Assembly (NCBI RefSeq): GCF_001584725.1
Contig: NZ_CP014607.1
Location: forward strand, 1-35,795
Reading direction: 5' to 3'
Length of the DNA: 35,795 nt
Origin: an endosymbiont 'TC1' of Trimyema compressum
Lineage (GTDB): Bacteria > Bacillota > TC1
Of the stretch, positions 16,285 through 24,575 are shown piece by piece (position 1 is the stretch's first letter; each line of letters opens with the position of its first letter). The translations under genes and the position numbers were made by a program. A model generated the notes under the pieces. That model saw only the letters and a list, made by a program, of their open reading frames with translations, did no database searches and was not told where the DNA came from.

Positions 16285-18240
16285 CTATAGGCCAAATGAT
16301 TCAATTACATACTCTGTATTATTTTGCTCGTTGATTTTATCTTTTAATCTTGTGACGACCTTCATATCAAGCATATTAATTGTTATTGTCTCAGGCATTT
16401 TAAAGCTATTTAGCATCCCACTTTTTTTTTCTTCAGAACTTAACGGAATAATTTTAGCGCCTTTTGACGTGTTGTAAAGTAATTCCGGTCCTTGCTCACC
16501 TACAACTGCCATACCGCTCTTCAAAGTACCTCCTTTAGCCATATAACCAATATTAGCAATATAACCAACCTTTCCACCAACAAAGGGGATACTATTAACT
16601 AATCCGATAGCAAAATTAAGGCCATTGATTACATTATTAATTAAGCCAATAACCCCATTAATTGCATTTCTAATTATGCCTGCTGCTGCATTGCCAACGC
16701 CTTGAAAAAAGCCAGTAATCTTACCGACTACACTGGAAACAAAACTACATAACCAATTAAAACGATCAACAGCTCCATTTACAGCCCCTTTTATGGCATT
16801 GCTTATCGTACTCCCTAGCCAATTGAAAAATCCGCCAATGGCCATGCAAATATTGTTAACACCATTCCTAAACCAATCAAGATTATTATAGGCCCAAATA
16901 ATGCTAGCCACTAAAGCAGCAATAGCTACAATAATAATGCCAATAGGATTCGCGCTCATAGCAACATTTAAAGCCCACTGTACAGCCGTCATAATAGTGG
17001 TTACAGCGTGTAAGCCTTTAATAAAATTAATAAGAGCGCTTAGCATTGTACAAATATTACCGATAATTAAAAAACCTTTAATACCTGTAATTACAGCCAG
17101 AATAGCTGGTACAAAAGGTATCATAGCTGTTATAAAATCAGCAAACCCTTGAATAAAATTTTTTATTTTTGACTCATTTTCTGTAAAAGCCGTAATTAAT
17201 TTATCTAAAAAAGGAATAATAATAGGGACAACAGCAGCAATTAATTTATTTTTAAACATAGTTAACTTACCGCTCACTCTATCCATCATCATACTAGCTG
17301 TCTCCATCTTGTTAACTTGATCTGCATCCATAATAGAGCCACTAGCTTTAATAGCTTTTATGTTTTTATTAATACCTTCTGCTCCTTGGTTTAAAATCGG
17401 ATTTAATTCTGAATATGATCGTCCAAAAAGTTGTTGTGCTAACATATTTCGCTCAGTCTCATTTTTCATGCCAGCTAATGACGTTAATGTATCGATATAG
17501 ATACTTTCTGAACTCCTAAGATTATTGTTGTTATCTAAGATAGCAATACCCATTTTATTTAAAGCGCTAGTAGCATTATCCCCTTCTTCATCCGTCTTCC
17601 TAATTTGACCAGTTAATTTACTCATACTGGTTTGCAGAACACCTGAATCTATGCCTAATTTCCCAAATAATTTAGAAAATGTTTGGAAATTTTCAATACT
17701 CATAGACGCTTTTTGGGCCTCTGCTTTAACTTCCCTAAAATGATTAATAGTACTTCCAACACCTAAGGCCATACCACCAAATGCGGCAACACATGCACCT
17801 ATTCCAATACTTAAGCGATTAAATTTAGTCTGTGTTTTATTAGCCTCACCTTGCAGTTTATTAAAACTACTAACCCCAGTTGTTTTAAGCTCTTTTAATT
17901 TATGATTAAGGCCATTGATTGAAGATTCTGTTTTATTCATAGCTATTTGTATATTTTTAGCTTGCCTTGATTCTTTTCCCTCGCTGGCTACTACTTGATC
18001 ATATGCTGTTTTAAGGCTAGATAAGTGCTGTTTTTGTATAGCTATCTTCTGCGTGGTTTCGTTAATCCGTGCCGCTGTTATTTTACTTTTCTTGCCAAAA
18101 CCATCAATACCACTAATCGCTTTCTTCGTTTCGGAATCAATTAAATTTAATTCTTGTCTTGCATTTTTTAAACTTTGCGTAAGGGATACTTCTCCAGTTG
18201 TTTTGAAGGCAATAACAATATTTTTTGTTACATCTGACAT
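16285..18240 (-). CDS. Tape-measure protein (short)
   Basis: 651 residues. Residues 1-150 form coiled coils rich in Gln, Lys and Ala, the middle is helical, and residues about 370-470 hold long hydrophobic stretches including the typical SANPIGIIIVAIAALVASI followed by WAYNN. The C-terminal part has GGTLKSGMAVVGEQGPELL, a common tape-measure ending. It sets tail length; at the usual ~1.5 Å per residue this predicts a tail of about 100 nm, which is short for the group. ATG 18240 has AAGGAG. It follows the tail-assembly chaperone gene with its frameshift product, the universal order. Confidence 0.85.
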   Translation of the reverse strand: MSDVTKNIVIAFKTTGEVSLTQSLKNARQELNLIDSETKKAISGIDGFGKKSKITAARINETTQKIAIQKQHLSSLKTAYDQVVASEGKESRQAKNIQIAMNKTESSINGLNHKLKELKTTGVSSFNKLQGEANKTQTKFNRLSIGIGACVAAFGGMALGVGSTINHFREVKAEAQKASMSIENFQTFSKLFGKLGIDSGVLQTSMSKLTGQIRKTDEEGDNATSALNKMGIAILDNNNNLRSSESIYIDTLTSLAGMKNETERNMLAQQLFGRSYSELNPILNQGAEGINKNIKAIKASGSIMDADQVNKMETASMMMDRVSGKLTMFKNKLIAAVVPIIIPFLDKLITAFTENESKIKNFIQGFADFITAMIPFVPAILAVITGIKGFLIIGNICTMLSALINFIKGLHAVTTIMTAVQWALNVAMSANPIGIIIVAIAALVASIIWAYNNLDWFRNGVNNICMAIGGFFNWLGSTISNAIKGAVNGAVDRFNWLCSFVSSVVGKITGFFQGVGNAAAGIIRNAINGVIGLINNVINGLNFAIGLVNSIPFVGGKVGYIANIGYMAKGGTLKSGMAVVGEQGPELLYNTSKGAKIIPLSSEEKKSGMLNSFKMPETITINMLDMKVVTRLKDKINEQNNTEYVIESFGL

Positions 18241-18268
18241 TTTTTACTCCTTTTTTTATTTGTTAAAC

Positions 18269-18927
18269 CTAAATAAAGCCATCTTTAAATTCACTATTAT
18301 TTTTATCGTTTAGCACACCCGGATTTTCTGTTTTAAGATAATTAATAAACATTTTAAACATTATATTAGGCGTTAGCATTAAAAAAGCGTTATAATCTAA
18401 ATTTAATAAACTTAAACCGATATATAGATAGAAAGCCAAATAGTCTCCCTTAGTCGTTACTCTTTTTTTTTATTTTCTGGCTTTTCATTTTCATTTTTAT
18501 TATTAATAAGCTCAATGTCACTTGGATCTATATCGCCAGCAATCATGGTTGTCCAGCACATTTGTAAGGCCGTTTGATCTTTTGAAATAGCATGTGTAAT
18601 TTCCTGAGCCTCATCATAGGTCAAAACAACTCCGGCGCCTGCAAAAAGACCCCAAATAATGGCTAAATTCGCTTTTATAATTCCAGGGAAACCTAAGGAA
18701 GTATTATCATTAGTTCCTTTATTGTGACTCTCAGCAACAGCCTGTATTCTTTCCAAGACCGCTGTAAAAGCATCGAAGTCACCTTCATATAATTCATCAA
18801 CTATCATTACCGACAAATTGTTCCAGTGAATAACCTGCTCTATTTCTTCTCCAAATAAATTAAACTTAACCTTATTTTTATTAATATTGTTTTTATTTTT
18901 TCTTAAAATTTCTTTTAAATTAGCCAT
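18269..18927 (-). CDS. Tail-assembly chaperone GT fusion by -1 frameshift
   Basis: The chaperone gene (stop at 18457) ends in AAT AAA AAA AAA GAG TAA. A -1 slip on the nine-A run (18463-18471) enters a frame open to TAG at 18269-18271 and adds 64 residues: RVTTKGDYLAFYLYIGLSLL, then NLDYNAFLMLTPNIMFKMF and so on. The fused product would have about 219 residues. Position between tail tube and tape measure and the -1 direction match the G/GT system of lambda and most siphoviruses. The T part is expected to bind the tape measure. Confidence 0.8.
18457..18927 (-). CDS. Tail-assembly chaperone, gpG-like
   Basis: 156 residues. It starts 8 bp inside the end of the tail tube gene, so the two are translationally coupled. 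The product is acidic and helical, ends in a Lys/Glu-rich tail (NENEKPENKKKE) and lacks membrane or catalytic motifs, as usual for gpG proteins that coat the tape measure before tube assembly. Its last codons form the slippery run that yields the longer GT product. Confidence 0.75.
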   Translation of the reverse strand: MANLKEILRKNKNNINKNKVKFNLFGEEIEQVIHWNNLSVMIVDELYEGDFDAFTAVLERIQAVAESHNKGTNDNTSLGFPGIIKANLAIIWGLFAGAGVVLTYDEAQEITHAISKDQTALQMCWTTMIAGDIDPSDIELINNKNENEKPENKKKE

Positions 18928-19546
18928 TAGTTTTATCTGCCTTTAAAATAGGAATTTGATCTTCATATAGATAAATATTATTTAACATTTCATCTTCATT
19001 AATTGTTTTAGCAGTTGCCAATTGTGAAACAATAGTTCTAGTTATACCTTCATCACCCACTGGTAGAAATTTAATAGTATAATTGTCTGATTGAAATTTT
19101 ACCTTGTCTTCTGAAGTTTCTAAATCCGAGTCAGAAGGAATAATTTTACAATTCCCAAAATAACACCACTCTTTGTTTCCGTCAGAATAGATACTATTTT
19201 CTAAAGCCATTCCAAACGAAATAGGAGTATCGTTTATCGTTTCTGTTAACAGACCTTTTTCACTTATTTTTTTGCCAGATAATTTAGCCCTTAGTTCAAT
19301 CGGAAGATAATACGTTTCTATCTCTATTTCCCCTCCTGTTGTTTTAGTCGCGGTTAAGATAGGTCTGCCAGAGCCATAGGCTGTTTCCATAGACGACTCC
19401 AATTTAATAGATAATTTAATAATATTGTCTATTAACCATCCATTTGTTAAGTCATATTTTGGTTTGCCTTTTTCTTCTCCCGTTAATTCGTAAAATGCAA
19501 CCTTTCCGCAAGTAATTCTAGCTACCTGTTTATTTTTGTTTTTCAT
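18920..19546 (-). CDS. Major tail tube protein, phi13-like
   Basis: 208 residues. Beta-rich protein with KVAFYELTGEEKGKPKYD at the start, SSMETAYGSGRP and LPIELRAKLSGKK further on; this is the layout of phi13-type major tail proteins. It polymerises into hexameric rings that form the tail tube. ATG 19546 with AAGGAG. It lies after three connector genes and before the chaperones. Confidence 0.75.
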   Translation of the reverse strand: MKNKNKQVARITCGKVAFYELTGEEKGKPKYDLTNGWLIDNIIKLSIKLESSMETAYGSGRPILTATKTTGGEIEIETYYLPIELRAKLSGKKISEKGLLTETINDTPISFGMALENSIYSDGNKEWCYFGNCKIIPSDSDLETSEDKVKFQSDNYTIKFLPVGDEGITRTIVSQLATAKTINEDEMLNNIYLYEDQIPILKADKTNG

Positions 19547-19614
19547 ATTATTTAACTCCTTTTTTATTCTTATTTTTTACTAAATACTGACCAAGATATT
19601 TTAAAAACGCCTGT

Positions 19615-19944
19615 TTATTTTTTTATTGCATTAATATTTTTATCGAATGTAGTTTTAAGTTTATCTATGGTTTTTTGAGCATAGTGAATACCTTTAGTTT
19701 TTCCTTTAAAAGAGCCTTTTTTTGTTTTTCTTAATCCGGTACCTTTCTCTGTAAATAACCAATGTTTTTCCGCGGTGACATACCACGATTTATTTTTTAA
19801 TTGAGCTGTAAAACTAGCTCGCAAGTTACCCGTTCTATGTGGGGCTGTTCTAGCGAGCATTTTAGCTGTTATTATCGCATTTTTATGACAAGCTTCGCGG
19901 GCTAATCTAACCATATTTTTACCAATTTTATCTAAATTATCCAT
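19615..19944 (-). CDS. Tail completion protein, HK97 gp10-like
   Basis: 109 residues. ARTAPHRTGNLRASF near 31-45 followed by WYVTAEKHWLFTEKGTG is the family pattern (TGxLRxS followed by a VExGTG-like end). It acts at the junction of head and tail. ATG 19944 has a G-rich GGGGGG site. It is the second of two genes spaced 13 bp apart. Confidence 0.75.
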   Translation of the reverse strand: MDNLDKIGKNMVRLAREACHKNAIITAKMLARTAPHRTGNLRASFTAQLKNKSWYVTAEKHWLFTEKGTGLRKTKKGSFKGKTKGIHYAQKTIDKLKTTFDKNINAIKK

Positions 19945-19957
19945 AATTAATACCCCC

Positions 19958-20302
19958 CTACATAGTTAATATACTTGTAAATAAATGTAAATAATAATAT
20001 TCGTCAATTTCTTCAATAGAGCTTGATTCAGATTCATTGTTAATTAAAATACTGCTTAAACTAAGATAATTTGAAAACTGCCTTTTAAGTTCTATGTTGT
20101 TTTTATTTTTTTGAATTAATAATATTTCATACTCTGTTAAACTGCCTATAGCTTTGCCGCTCGCATAAATTTTATTGCAATTTAAACTTCTATAAACAAT
20201 ATATGGTGATATTGTCTGGCCGTCTGCAAGGTCTCTAAAAACACTAATTTTCGGGTCAAAATCTTTTAAAATTTTATATAATTCTAAATCATCAGTAATC
20301 AT
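19958..20302 (-). CDS. Tail terminator-like protein (DUF3168-like)
   Basis: 114 residues. The alternating helix-strand pattern with ISPYIVYRSLN near 31-41 and a C-terminal YYYLHLFTSILTM fits tail-terminator proteins, and the position between head-tail joining protein and gp10-like protein fits too. Its ATG overlaps the stop of the previous gene (20302), so translation is coupled. Sequence match is weak; the call rests mainly on gene order. Confidence 0.55.
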   Translation of the reverse strand: MITDDLELYKILKDFDPKISVFRDLADGQTISPYIVYRSLNCNKIYASGKAIGSLTEYEILLIQKNKNNIELKRQFSNYLSLSSILINNESESSSIEEIDEYYYLHLFTSILTM

Positions 20303-20622
20303 TATTTTATCCTTCCTAATACTATATCTATTCTCCTCTCTTTATAGTCTTCATAAATATTTTTTATTTCATATAACGTGTTATTTATACGGACTAAATC
20401 TGTAGCTTTAAGCGTTTTAAAAATCAAGGGAATCCTAACAGACAGGTCAATTGAATAACTTTCCTGCCTTGCTAATTCTTTATCGTTATTAGAAATTCGT
20501 CGTTTTTGAAAAAAACTAGAAAAAAGAACAACCAGATTTGTGTCTTCCAGTTGTCCCATATTATTCTTTGCTTTTTGCATTTCACAAACTTCTAAAATAC
20601 CATCTCTTAGCTCGTTAATCAT
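20302..20622 (-). CDS. Head-tail joining protein (SPP1 gp16 / HK97 adaptor-like)
   Basis: 106 residues. The beta-barrel pattern LVVLFSSFFQKRRIS, SYSIDLSVRIP and TLYEIKNIYEDYKERRIDIV matches the head-tail adaptor family (Phage_H_T_join). It closes the portal channel. It starts 8 bp inside the end of the connector gene. Confidence 0.7.
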   Translation of the reverse strand: MINELRDGILEVCEMQKAKNNMGQLEDTNLVVLFSSFFQKRRISNNDKELARQESYSIDLSVRIPLIFKTLKATDLVRINNTLYEIKNIYEDYKERRIDIVLGRIK

Positions 20623-20944
20623 TAAAATCTCCTGCCATTAAATCTCCCTTTATTTGCCATAAAAAATTAGTAAATATAGGATTTTGCATTGCTTTATCTA
20701 CTAACATGCTTCTATTTTCATAAAGCTGAGCAACTAACATATTAATTAATATATCGGTTCTTTTATCTTGCATAGCCATTAAAAGGATTTTATCTTGCAT
20801 TTCTTTATCTTTTGTTTTCATGTCTATATAGCTATTAAAACTGCTCCTTATGTAGCTTTCAGCAGAATCAATTAAGCGAATGATTAAACTATCTTCGTCA
20901 TTATGGATAACCCTTAAAAATAGCTTCGTTTCTTCTAGTTTCAT
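20615..20944 (-). CDS. Head-tail connector, gp6-like
   Basis: 109 residues, all helical, with EETKLFLRVIHNDEDSLI at the start, IDSAESYIRSSF and LVAQLYENRSM: the standard pattern of gp6/gp15-type connectors that sit under the portal. ATG 20944 follows GGTAAATATAGG, a modest ribosome site. It lies 21 bp after the stop of the putative capsid extension frame. Confidence 0.8.
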   Translation of the reverse strand: MKLEETKLFLRVIHNDEDSLIIRLIDSAESYIRSSFNSYIDMKTKDKEMQDKILLMAMQDKRTDILINMLVAQLYENRSMLVDKAMQNPIFTNFLWQIKGDLMAGDFND

Positions 20945-20965
20945 CCTATATTTACCTTTCTTTTT

Positions 20966-21145
20966 TTATTTTTTTTTATTTTTTGGCGTTGTTAATCCAA
21001 TATAATCTGTTACTGATCTCAAATAACTTTCTCCGTCTTCTTCGACTTTTCCATCTTCTTTGACTTCTCTGTCTACTTCGACTTTTCCATCTTCTTTGAC
21101 TTCTCTGTCTACTTCGACTTTTGGTGAAGAATGCAAATTAATTAC
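20966..21145 (-). CDS. Putative -1 frameshift extension of the capsid protein (59 residues)
   Basis: The capsid gene ends GAG TTT AAA AAA AAG TAA. A_AAA_AAG is a canonical -1 slippery heptamer in the correct phase. After the slip, the frame stays open for 59 codons to TAA at 20966: VINLHSSP, two copies of the 12-residue unit KVEVDREVKEDG, a third partial one, then SYLRSVTDYIGLTTPKNKKK. A minority of capsid subunits would carry this tail, as in T7 (10A/10B) and Listeria phage PSA. No ribosome site precedes the segment; the only start would be a TTG inside it. The repeats are also visible in DNA as 36-bp units. Confidence 0.55.
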   Translation of the reverse strand, partial: VINLHSSPKVEVDREVKEDGKVEVDREVKEDGKVEEDGESYLRSVTDYIGLTTPKNKKK

Positions 21146-22344
21146 TTTTTTTTAAACTCAATTAAAGCTACCCCATTAGTATCAATTACATCTCCATCGG
21201 CCGCAGTTGCAAATAAATAGCCTTGATTATAACCCCCTAATACAGCTGTGTCATAATTTGTAATATCCATTTCTACAGCTATATTAAAATAATAAGCTGT
21301 TTGTAAATCCCCATAAATCATTGTGTTATCAGGAATAATATCAGATATAATAACTGGTACACCTAAGACCTGGCCGTTAAAACTATCTCCATATCCAATT
21401 ATTTGGAAAATAGGTCTATCATTTTTATCACTGATCGTATCTAATTCTCCTAATGTTTTTCTATTAAAATATAAAACTGATTTCTGAGCATAGGGAGCGG
21501 TTAATGTACTTCTAAGTGTTGTTGCTATATTTTTATAGTTAAATTCTATATTTATTTTAGAGTTACTTAAAGCCGGTACAATCCCTTTTGGTTGAGTTTC
21601 CCCTGTTCCGTTAATAATCATATTATCAAAGGCTAGCGCAAGTGATGATGATACTTTTTCAATAATATAATTTTCTAGATTAAACATGGATACCTGTAAT
21701 AATAGCTTTGAAATTTCTACTCTGACAGTTGCTAATTTAGGTTTTAATGTTTTTTTACTAAAAATCGGAGTTTCACTTAAAGTTCTAGGCCCTTCATGAT
21801 CCCCTGCCCATTGCACTACGATATCTGAATTATCATAGATTAAGTCTATATTACCAGGTACATAAGATATCCCCACTCTTGGTAAAATAACTGAAGTATT
21901 TAAAATTTTAGTTATAATTTGATCGTAAATAATAGTTGGAACAACTAATGATCCCTTATTTTTTCCTACATTTCCTTCATTTAGGTTTGTTGCCCTAAAT
22001 TCTCTGTACTCTTCAAAAGGTTTTCTATCACCAGTTGCTATTGATCTAAAACTATTAATAAATAGATCTTTTTCTAGGGTTTGTATTTCAGTTTTGGATA
22101 AAAAATCCATATTTAGATTGCCTTTTCTAAATTCTTGTAATAAATCTGTCATTTTCTTTTCTTTCCCTTCTTTTGTTGTTTTGTTTTTAAGTTCATTTTC
22201 CATATTTTTCTTAATTTTTTCTATTTCTGCCTCTTTTTTTTCTATACTCTCCATAAGGGATTCAACGTCATTTGAGTCTTCTATATTTCCGCTTTCCCTA
22301 ATAGCTTTTAATTGCTCTATTTCTGCCTTTCTTTTTTGATTCAA
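21142..22344 (-). CDS. Major capsid protein, HK97 family (frameshifted start)
   Basis: Forms the icosahedral head. The N-terminal 90 residues are a charged coiled coil (the delta/scaffold domain), then comes the HK97 fold: GSLVVPTIIYDQII, SETPIFSKKTLKPKLATVRV, AFDNMIINGTGETQPKGIVP and VLGVPVIISDII. This frame has only a TTG at 22344 without ribosome site. A good start, ATG 22399 after GGAG, opens MEKTEKELNFEFRTKITEIE in another frame; losing one A from the six-A run at 22332-22337 would join them into the expected capsid N terminus. So either the run slips, the base is an error, or the gene is damaged. The C terminus holds a second slippery site. Confidence 0.85.
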   Translation of the reverse strand: MNQKRKAEIEQLKAIRESGNIEDSNDVESLMESIEKKEAEIEKIKKNMENELKNKTTKEGKEKKMTDLLQEFRKGNLNMDFLSKTEIQTLEKDLFINSFRSIATGDRKPFEEYREFRATNLNEGNVGKNKGSLVVPTIIYDQIITKILNTSVILPRVGISYVPGNIDLIYDNSDIVVQWAGDHEGPRTLSETPIFSKKTLKPKLATVRVEISKLLLQVSMFNLENYIIEKVSSSLALAFDNMIINGTGETQPKGIVPALSNSKINIEFNYKNIATTLRSTLTAPYAQKSVLYFNRKTLGELDTISDKNDRPIFQIIGYGDSFNGQVLGVPVIISDIIPDNTMIYGDLQTAYYFNIAVEMDITNYDTAVLGGYNQGYLFATAADGDVIDTNGVALIEFKKK

Positions 22345-22431
22345 TTTCAGTTATTTTTGTTCTGAATTCAAAATTCAATTCTTTTTCTGTTTTTTCCATA
22401 TTTTTCTCCGTTCGTCTTTCGTTTTTTTGAT

Positions 22432-23025
22432 TTAATTTCTTATTTCTAAAAAACTATTTACTTTGTTTGCTAGATTTTCTTTATCTAATATTAACTGTTT
22501 AAAGGTATCAACCCGCGACCTTAATGCAACATGTGTTTCCTCGTATGCTGGATAAGTAACAATTGAAATATCATATAATTTACCATCCAGCACTGTTCTG
22601 TGAATATTCCCATCTTTATCTAGCTTAAATTCATCATTTTCTGTAGAAAAGGCAAAAGAACATTGACTGATATCACCTCTTTTTACAGAGTTTTTTAAAT
22701 CTTCACACCAGCTGCTATGCGGCGGAAATACAGTAAAATATAAAGCATCTTCTCTTTTTTCTAGTTTTAAGGTTCCACTTTTATTGCGGCCTAAAACATA
22801 ATTAGGGTTGTGATTAAATAAACAACGGACATCATCTCTTTCAATTGCATCTGTAAAAGCATCTTTTTGAATTTTTTCGAAAATCCCTTTGCAAATTTGT
22901 GTCTCCTTGTCATAAATAATTGCCTTCCCTGTGAATACTGGAATCTCAGGTTTATCGCTATCATTTTCCTCTAAATTTCTTAACTTAATTTCAAAATAGC
23001 GTTTTTCTTGTCTAATAGCACCCAT
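22432..23025 (-). CDS. Prohead protease, HK97 (U35) family
   Basis: 197 residues. Contains FTGKAIIYDKET, the histidine segment CLFNHNPNYVLGRNKSGTLK and the serine segment ISQCSFAFS, which supply the catalytic His and Ser of this herpesvirus-assemblin-like fold; YDISIVTYPAYEET follows as usual. It removes the delta domain of the capsid protein during maturation. ATG 23025 with GGGAGG. It lies between portal and capsid. Confidence 0.9.
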   Translation of the reverse strand: MGAIRQEKRYFEIKLRNLEENDSDKPEIPVFTGKAIIYDKETQICKGIFEKIQKDAFTDAIERDDVRCLFNHNPNYVLGRNKSGTLKLEKREDALYFTVFPPHSSWCEDLKNSVKRGDISQCSFAFSTENDEFKLDKDGNIHRTVLDGKLYDISIVTYPAYEETHVALRSRVDTFKQLILDKENLANKVNSFLEIRN

Positions 23026-23042
23026 ATCAACTCACCTCCCTT

Positions 23043-23165
23043 CATTTCTTTTGCTAAAAGCATTAAAATACCCCTAGAAGCTTCTCAAATCGTTTTTAGG
23101 TAATTTAGTATACCTTGGAAATTTGAACGCCTCCTGGGGCTGTTTTTTTAATTCCTAGTTTTTAG
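23043..23165 (+). repeat. Dispersed ~110-bp element, copy 4
   Basis: It separates the prohead protease start from the portal stop, a place where phages normally have only a few bases. It has the shared core (TACCCCTAGAAGCTTCTCAA) but a degraded hairpin (GGAAA…CCTCC). Its last bases (AATTCCTAGTTTTTAG) run directly into the portal stop codon region. Confidence 0.8.
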
Positions 23166-23168
23166 TTT

Positions 23169-24422
23169 TTAAACCGTATTATCTTTTTGCGTCGAATCAT
23201 TTAAGGACTGATCTAGTTTTTTCTGTTTTTTCAATTCCTCTGTAGGTAAGTAATTTTCAAGAATCAATGGCACGTCACCTCCCGTAACTTCATTCATATC
23301 TTCAAGGGCTCTAATCTCATTTTGAGTGATAGCGCCAATCTGGAATAAGCCTGTATAATAAGCGATTCGTTCTGCCATATTTCCTCTCATCTTCTTCTTC
23401 ATGTTAAAGCGGATAAAGCGTTTTCTTAGTTCATCTTTAGTAAATATTTTATAATTCAATTCTTCTTCAATATTCGTTAGAATCGGGGTAATAGTATTTT
23501 CAAAAAATGCCACATCAGATTCCTTGCTAAATGGTTCTAAGCCAATAGTGTGAAGGGGACACCCTAAGGCAGTAACAATATTTCTATTAGTCTTTTCAAT
23601 GAGGATGCTCATATCTAAATCCTTTAAACTTTTAGCATTGAATTCTTTAGCTTTAAGTCCTTTTTGAATAACAAGTGGTGCCCCATGACTGCCCACAATG
23701 CCTTTTCTAAAGGAATCTCCAATAGCTTTTGCCTTATCCATACTTAAGTCTGATTCTACTTCTAATATAAAAGATGGACTGACCATATTGTTTAAATATT
23801 CCTGTAGAAACTTTGTCATCCCTTTATCCATGCCTATCGTGTCCGTTAGTTTTGTTATTGGACTCATTTGTTTACCATCATTATTCAGGGAATCCTTAAA
23901 GTGCAATAAATCCTCTGCTTCTAAAGGATTTAACAACTTTTTTCCGTTAAAATATCTATAGTAAAAGTCACCGTTATCAGAGGTAACTGTATAAGTAATA
24001 CTACCGGTTCTTAGAGGCGCTATAGCTTTAACTGTTCCTACTTCATTTCTAATAATCTTAGCAAAACATTCTCCGTAAATAAGCATTTGATTGACAATGT
24101 ATTTTTTAAATATACTAGGCGTCATACCGCTATTAGGTCTAGTAGAGAGAGCATAAGCTAAAGGAGACGTTACTTCTTTTTCTTTGCCTTTGTCAGTTCT
24201 TAGATAAATGTCTAAAGGTATTTGCCCAATAGTAGAACTCACTTTATTTAAGCAGGCCATAAGCGATGGAATTTCCAAAACATTCCAACCGCCATAACAC
24301 GAAAAGGCAATATCAGTTTTTTGCGTTAGTAATCCAGCTATTATATCCTCACTTGAAATTGTTTTACTGTTATTTCGTTTTTCTTTTTTAAAAGATTGTC
24401 TTAGTTGATTTAATATTTTCAA
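23169..24422 (-). CDS. Portal protein, HK97 family
   Basis: 417 residues. The portal ring through which DNA enters the head. Family marks: GGWNVLEIPSLMACLNKVSS, DIYLRTDKGKEKEV, YALSTRPNSGMTPSIFKKYI, NQMLIYGECFAKIIRNE, and a C-terminal IGAITQNEIRALEDM followed by GGDVPL. I prefer TTG 24422 as start because AAAGGAG lies eight bases before it; ATG 24440 would put this ribosome site inside the gene and has none of its own. The start region is repeated, without the rest of the gene, at 9208 and 35541. Dispersed element copy 4 sits right past the stop. Confidence 0.9.
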   Translation of the reverse strand: MKILNQLRQSFKKEKRNNSKTISSEDIIAGLLTQKTDIAFSCYGGWNVLEIPSLMACLNKVSSTIGQIPLDIYLRTDKGKEKEVTSPLAYALSTRPNSGMTPSIFKKYIVNQMLIYGECFAKIIRNEVGTVKAIAPLRTGSITYTVTSDNGDFYYRYFNGKKLLNPLEAEDLLHFKDSLNNDGKQMSPITKLTDTIGMDKGMTKFLQEYLNNMVSPSFILEVESDLSMDKAKAIGDSFRKGIVGSHGAPLVIQKGLKAKEFNAKSLKDLDMSILIEKTNRNIVTALGCPLHTIGLEPFSKESDVAFFENTITPILTNIEEELNYKIFTKDELRKRFIRFNMKKKMRGNMAERIAYYTGLFQIGAITQNEIRALEDMNEVTGGDVPLILENYLPTEELKKQKKLDQSLNDSTQKDNTV

Positions 24423-24510
24423 ACTTGGTTCTCCTTTCATTTTTTTATATGAAAAATACCCCTAGTATAGCCGACATAGACGACGTAAAATTCCCGGAAT
24501 AGTTATGTAA

Positions 24511-24539
24511 GTTGCTACTATTTTTAATATGGTATATAC
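24511..24539 (+). promoter_or_regulatory. Promoter of rep2
   Basis: TTGCTA, 17 bp, TATACT, followed 36 bp later by the rep2 start. The -10 region TTTTTAATATGGTATATACT and the upstream word TAGCCGACATAGA are repeated (TAGCCGATATAGA) before the small gene starting at 32327, so the two genes probably share a regulator. Confidence 0.65.
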
Positions 24540-24575
24540 TCAAAATCAAATAATAATAAATAGGAGGCTATAAAG

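Noticed and set aside
16901-17152. Plus-strand frames opposite tape measure, capsid, portal and other late genes
   Set aside because: Shadows of confidently assigned minus-strand genes, without ribosome sites.
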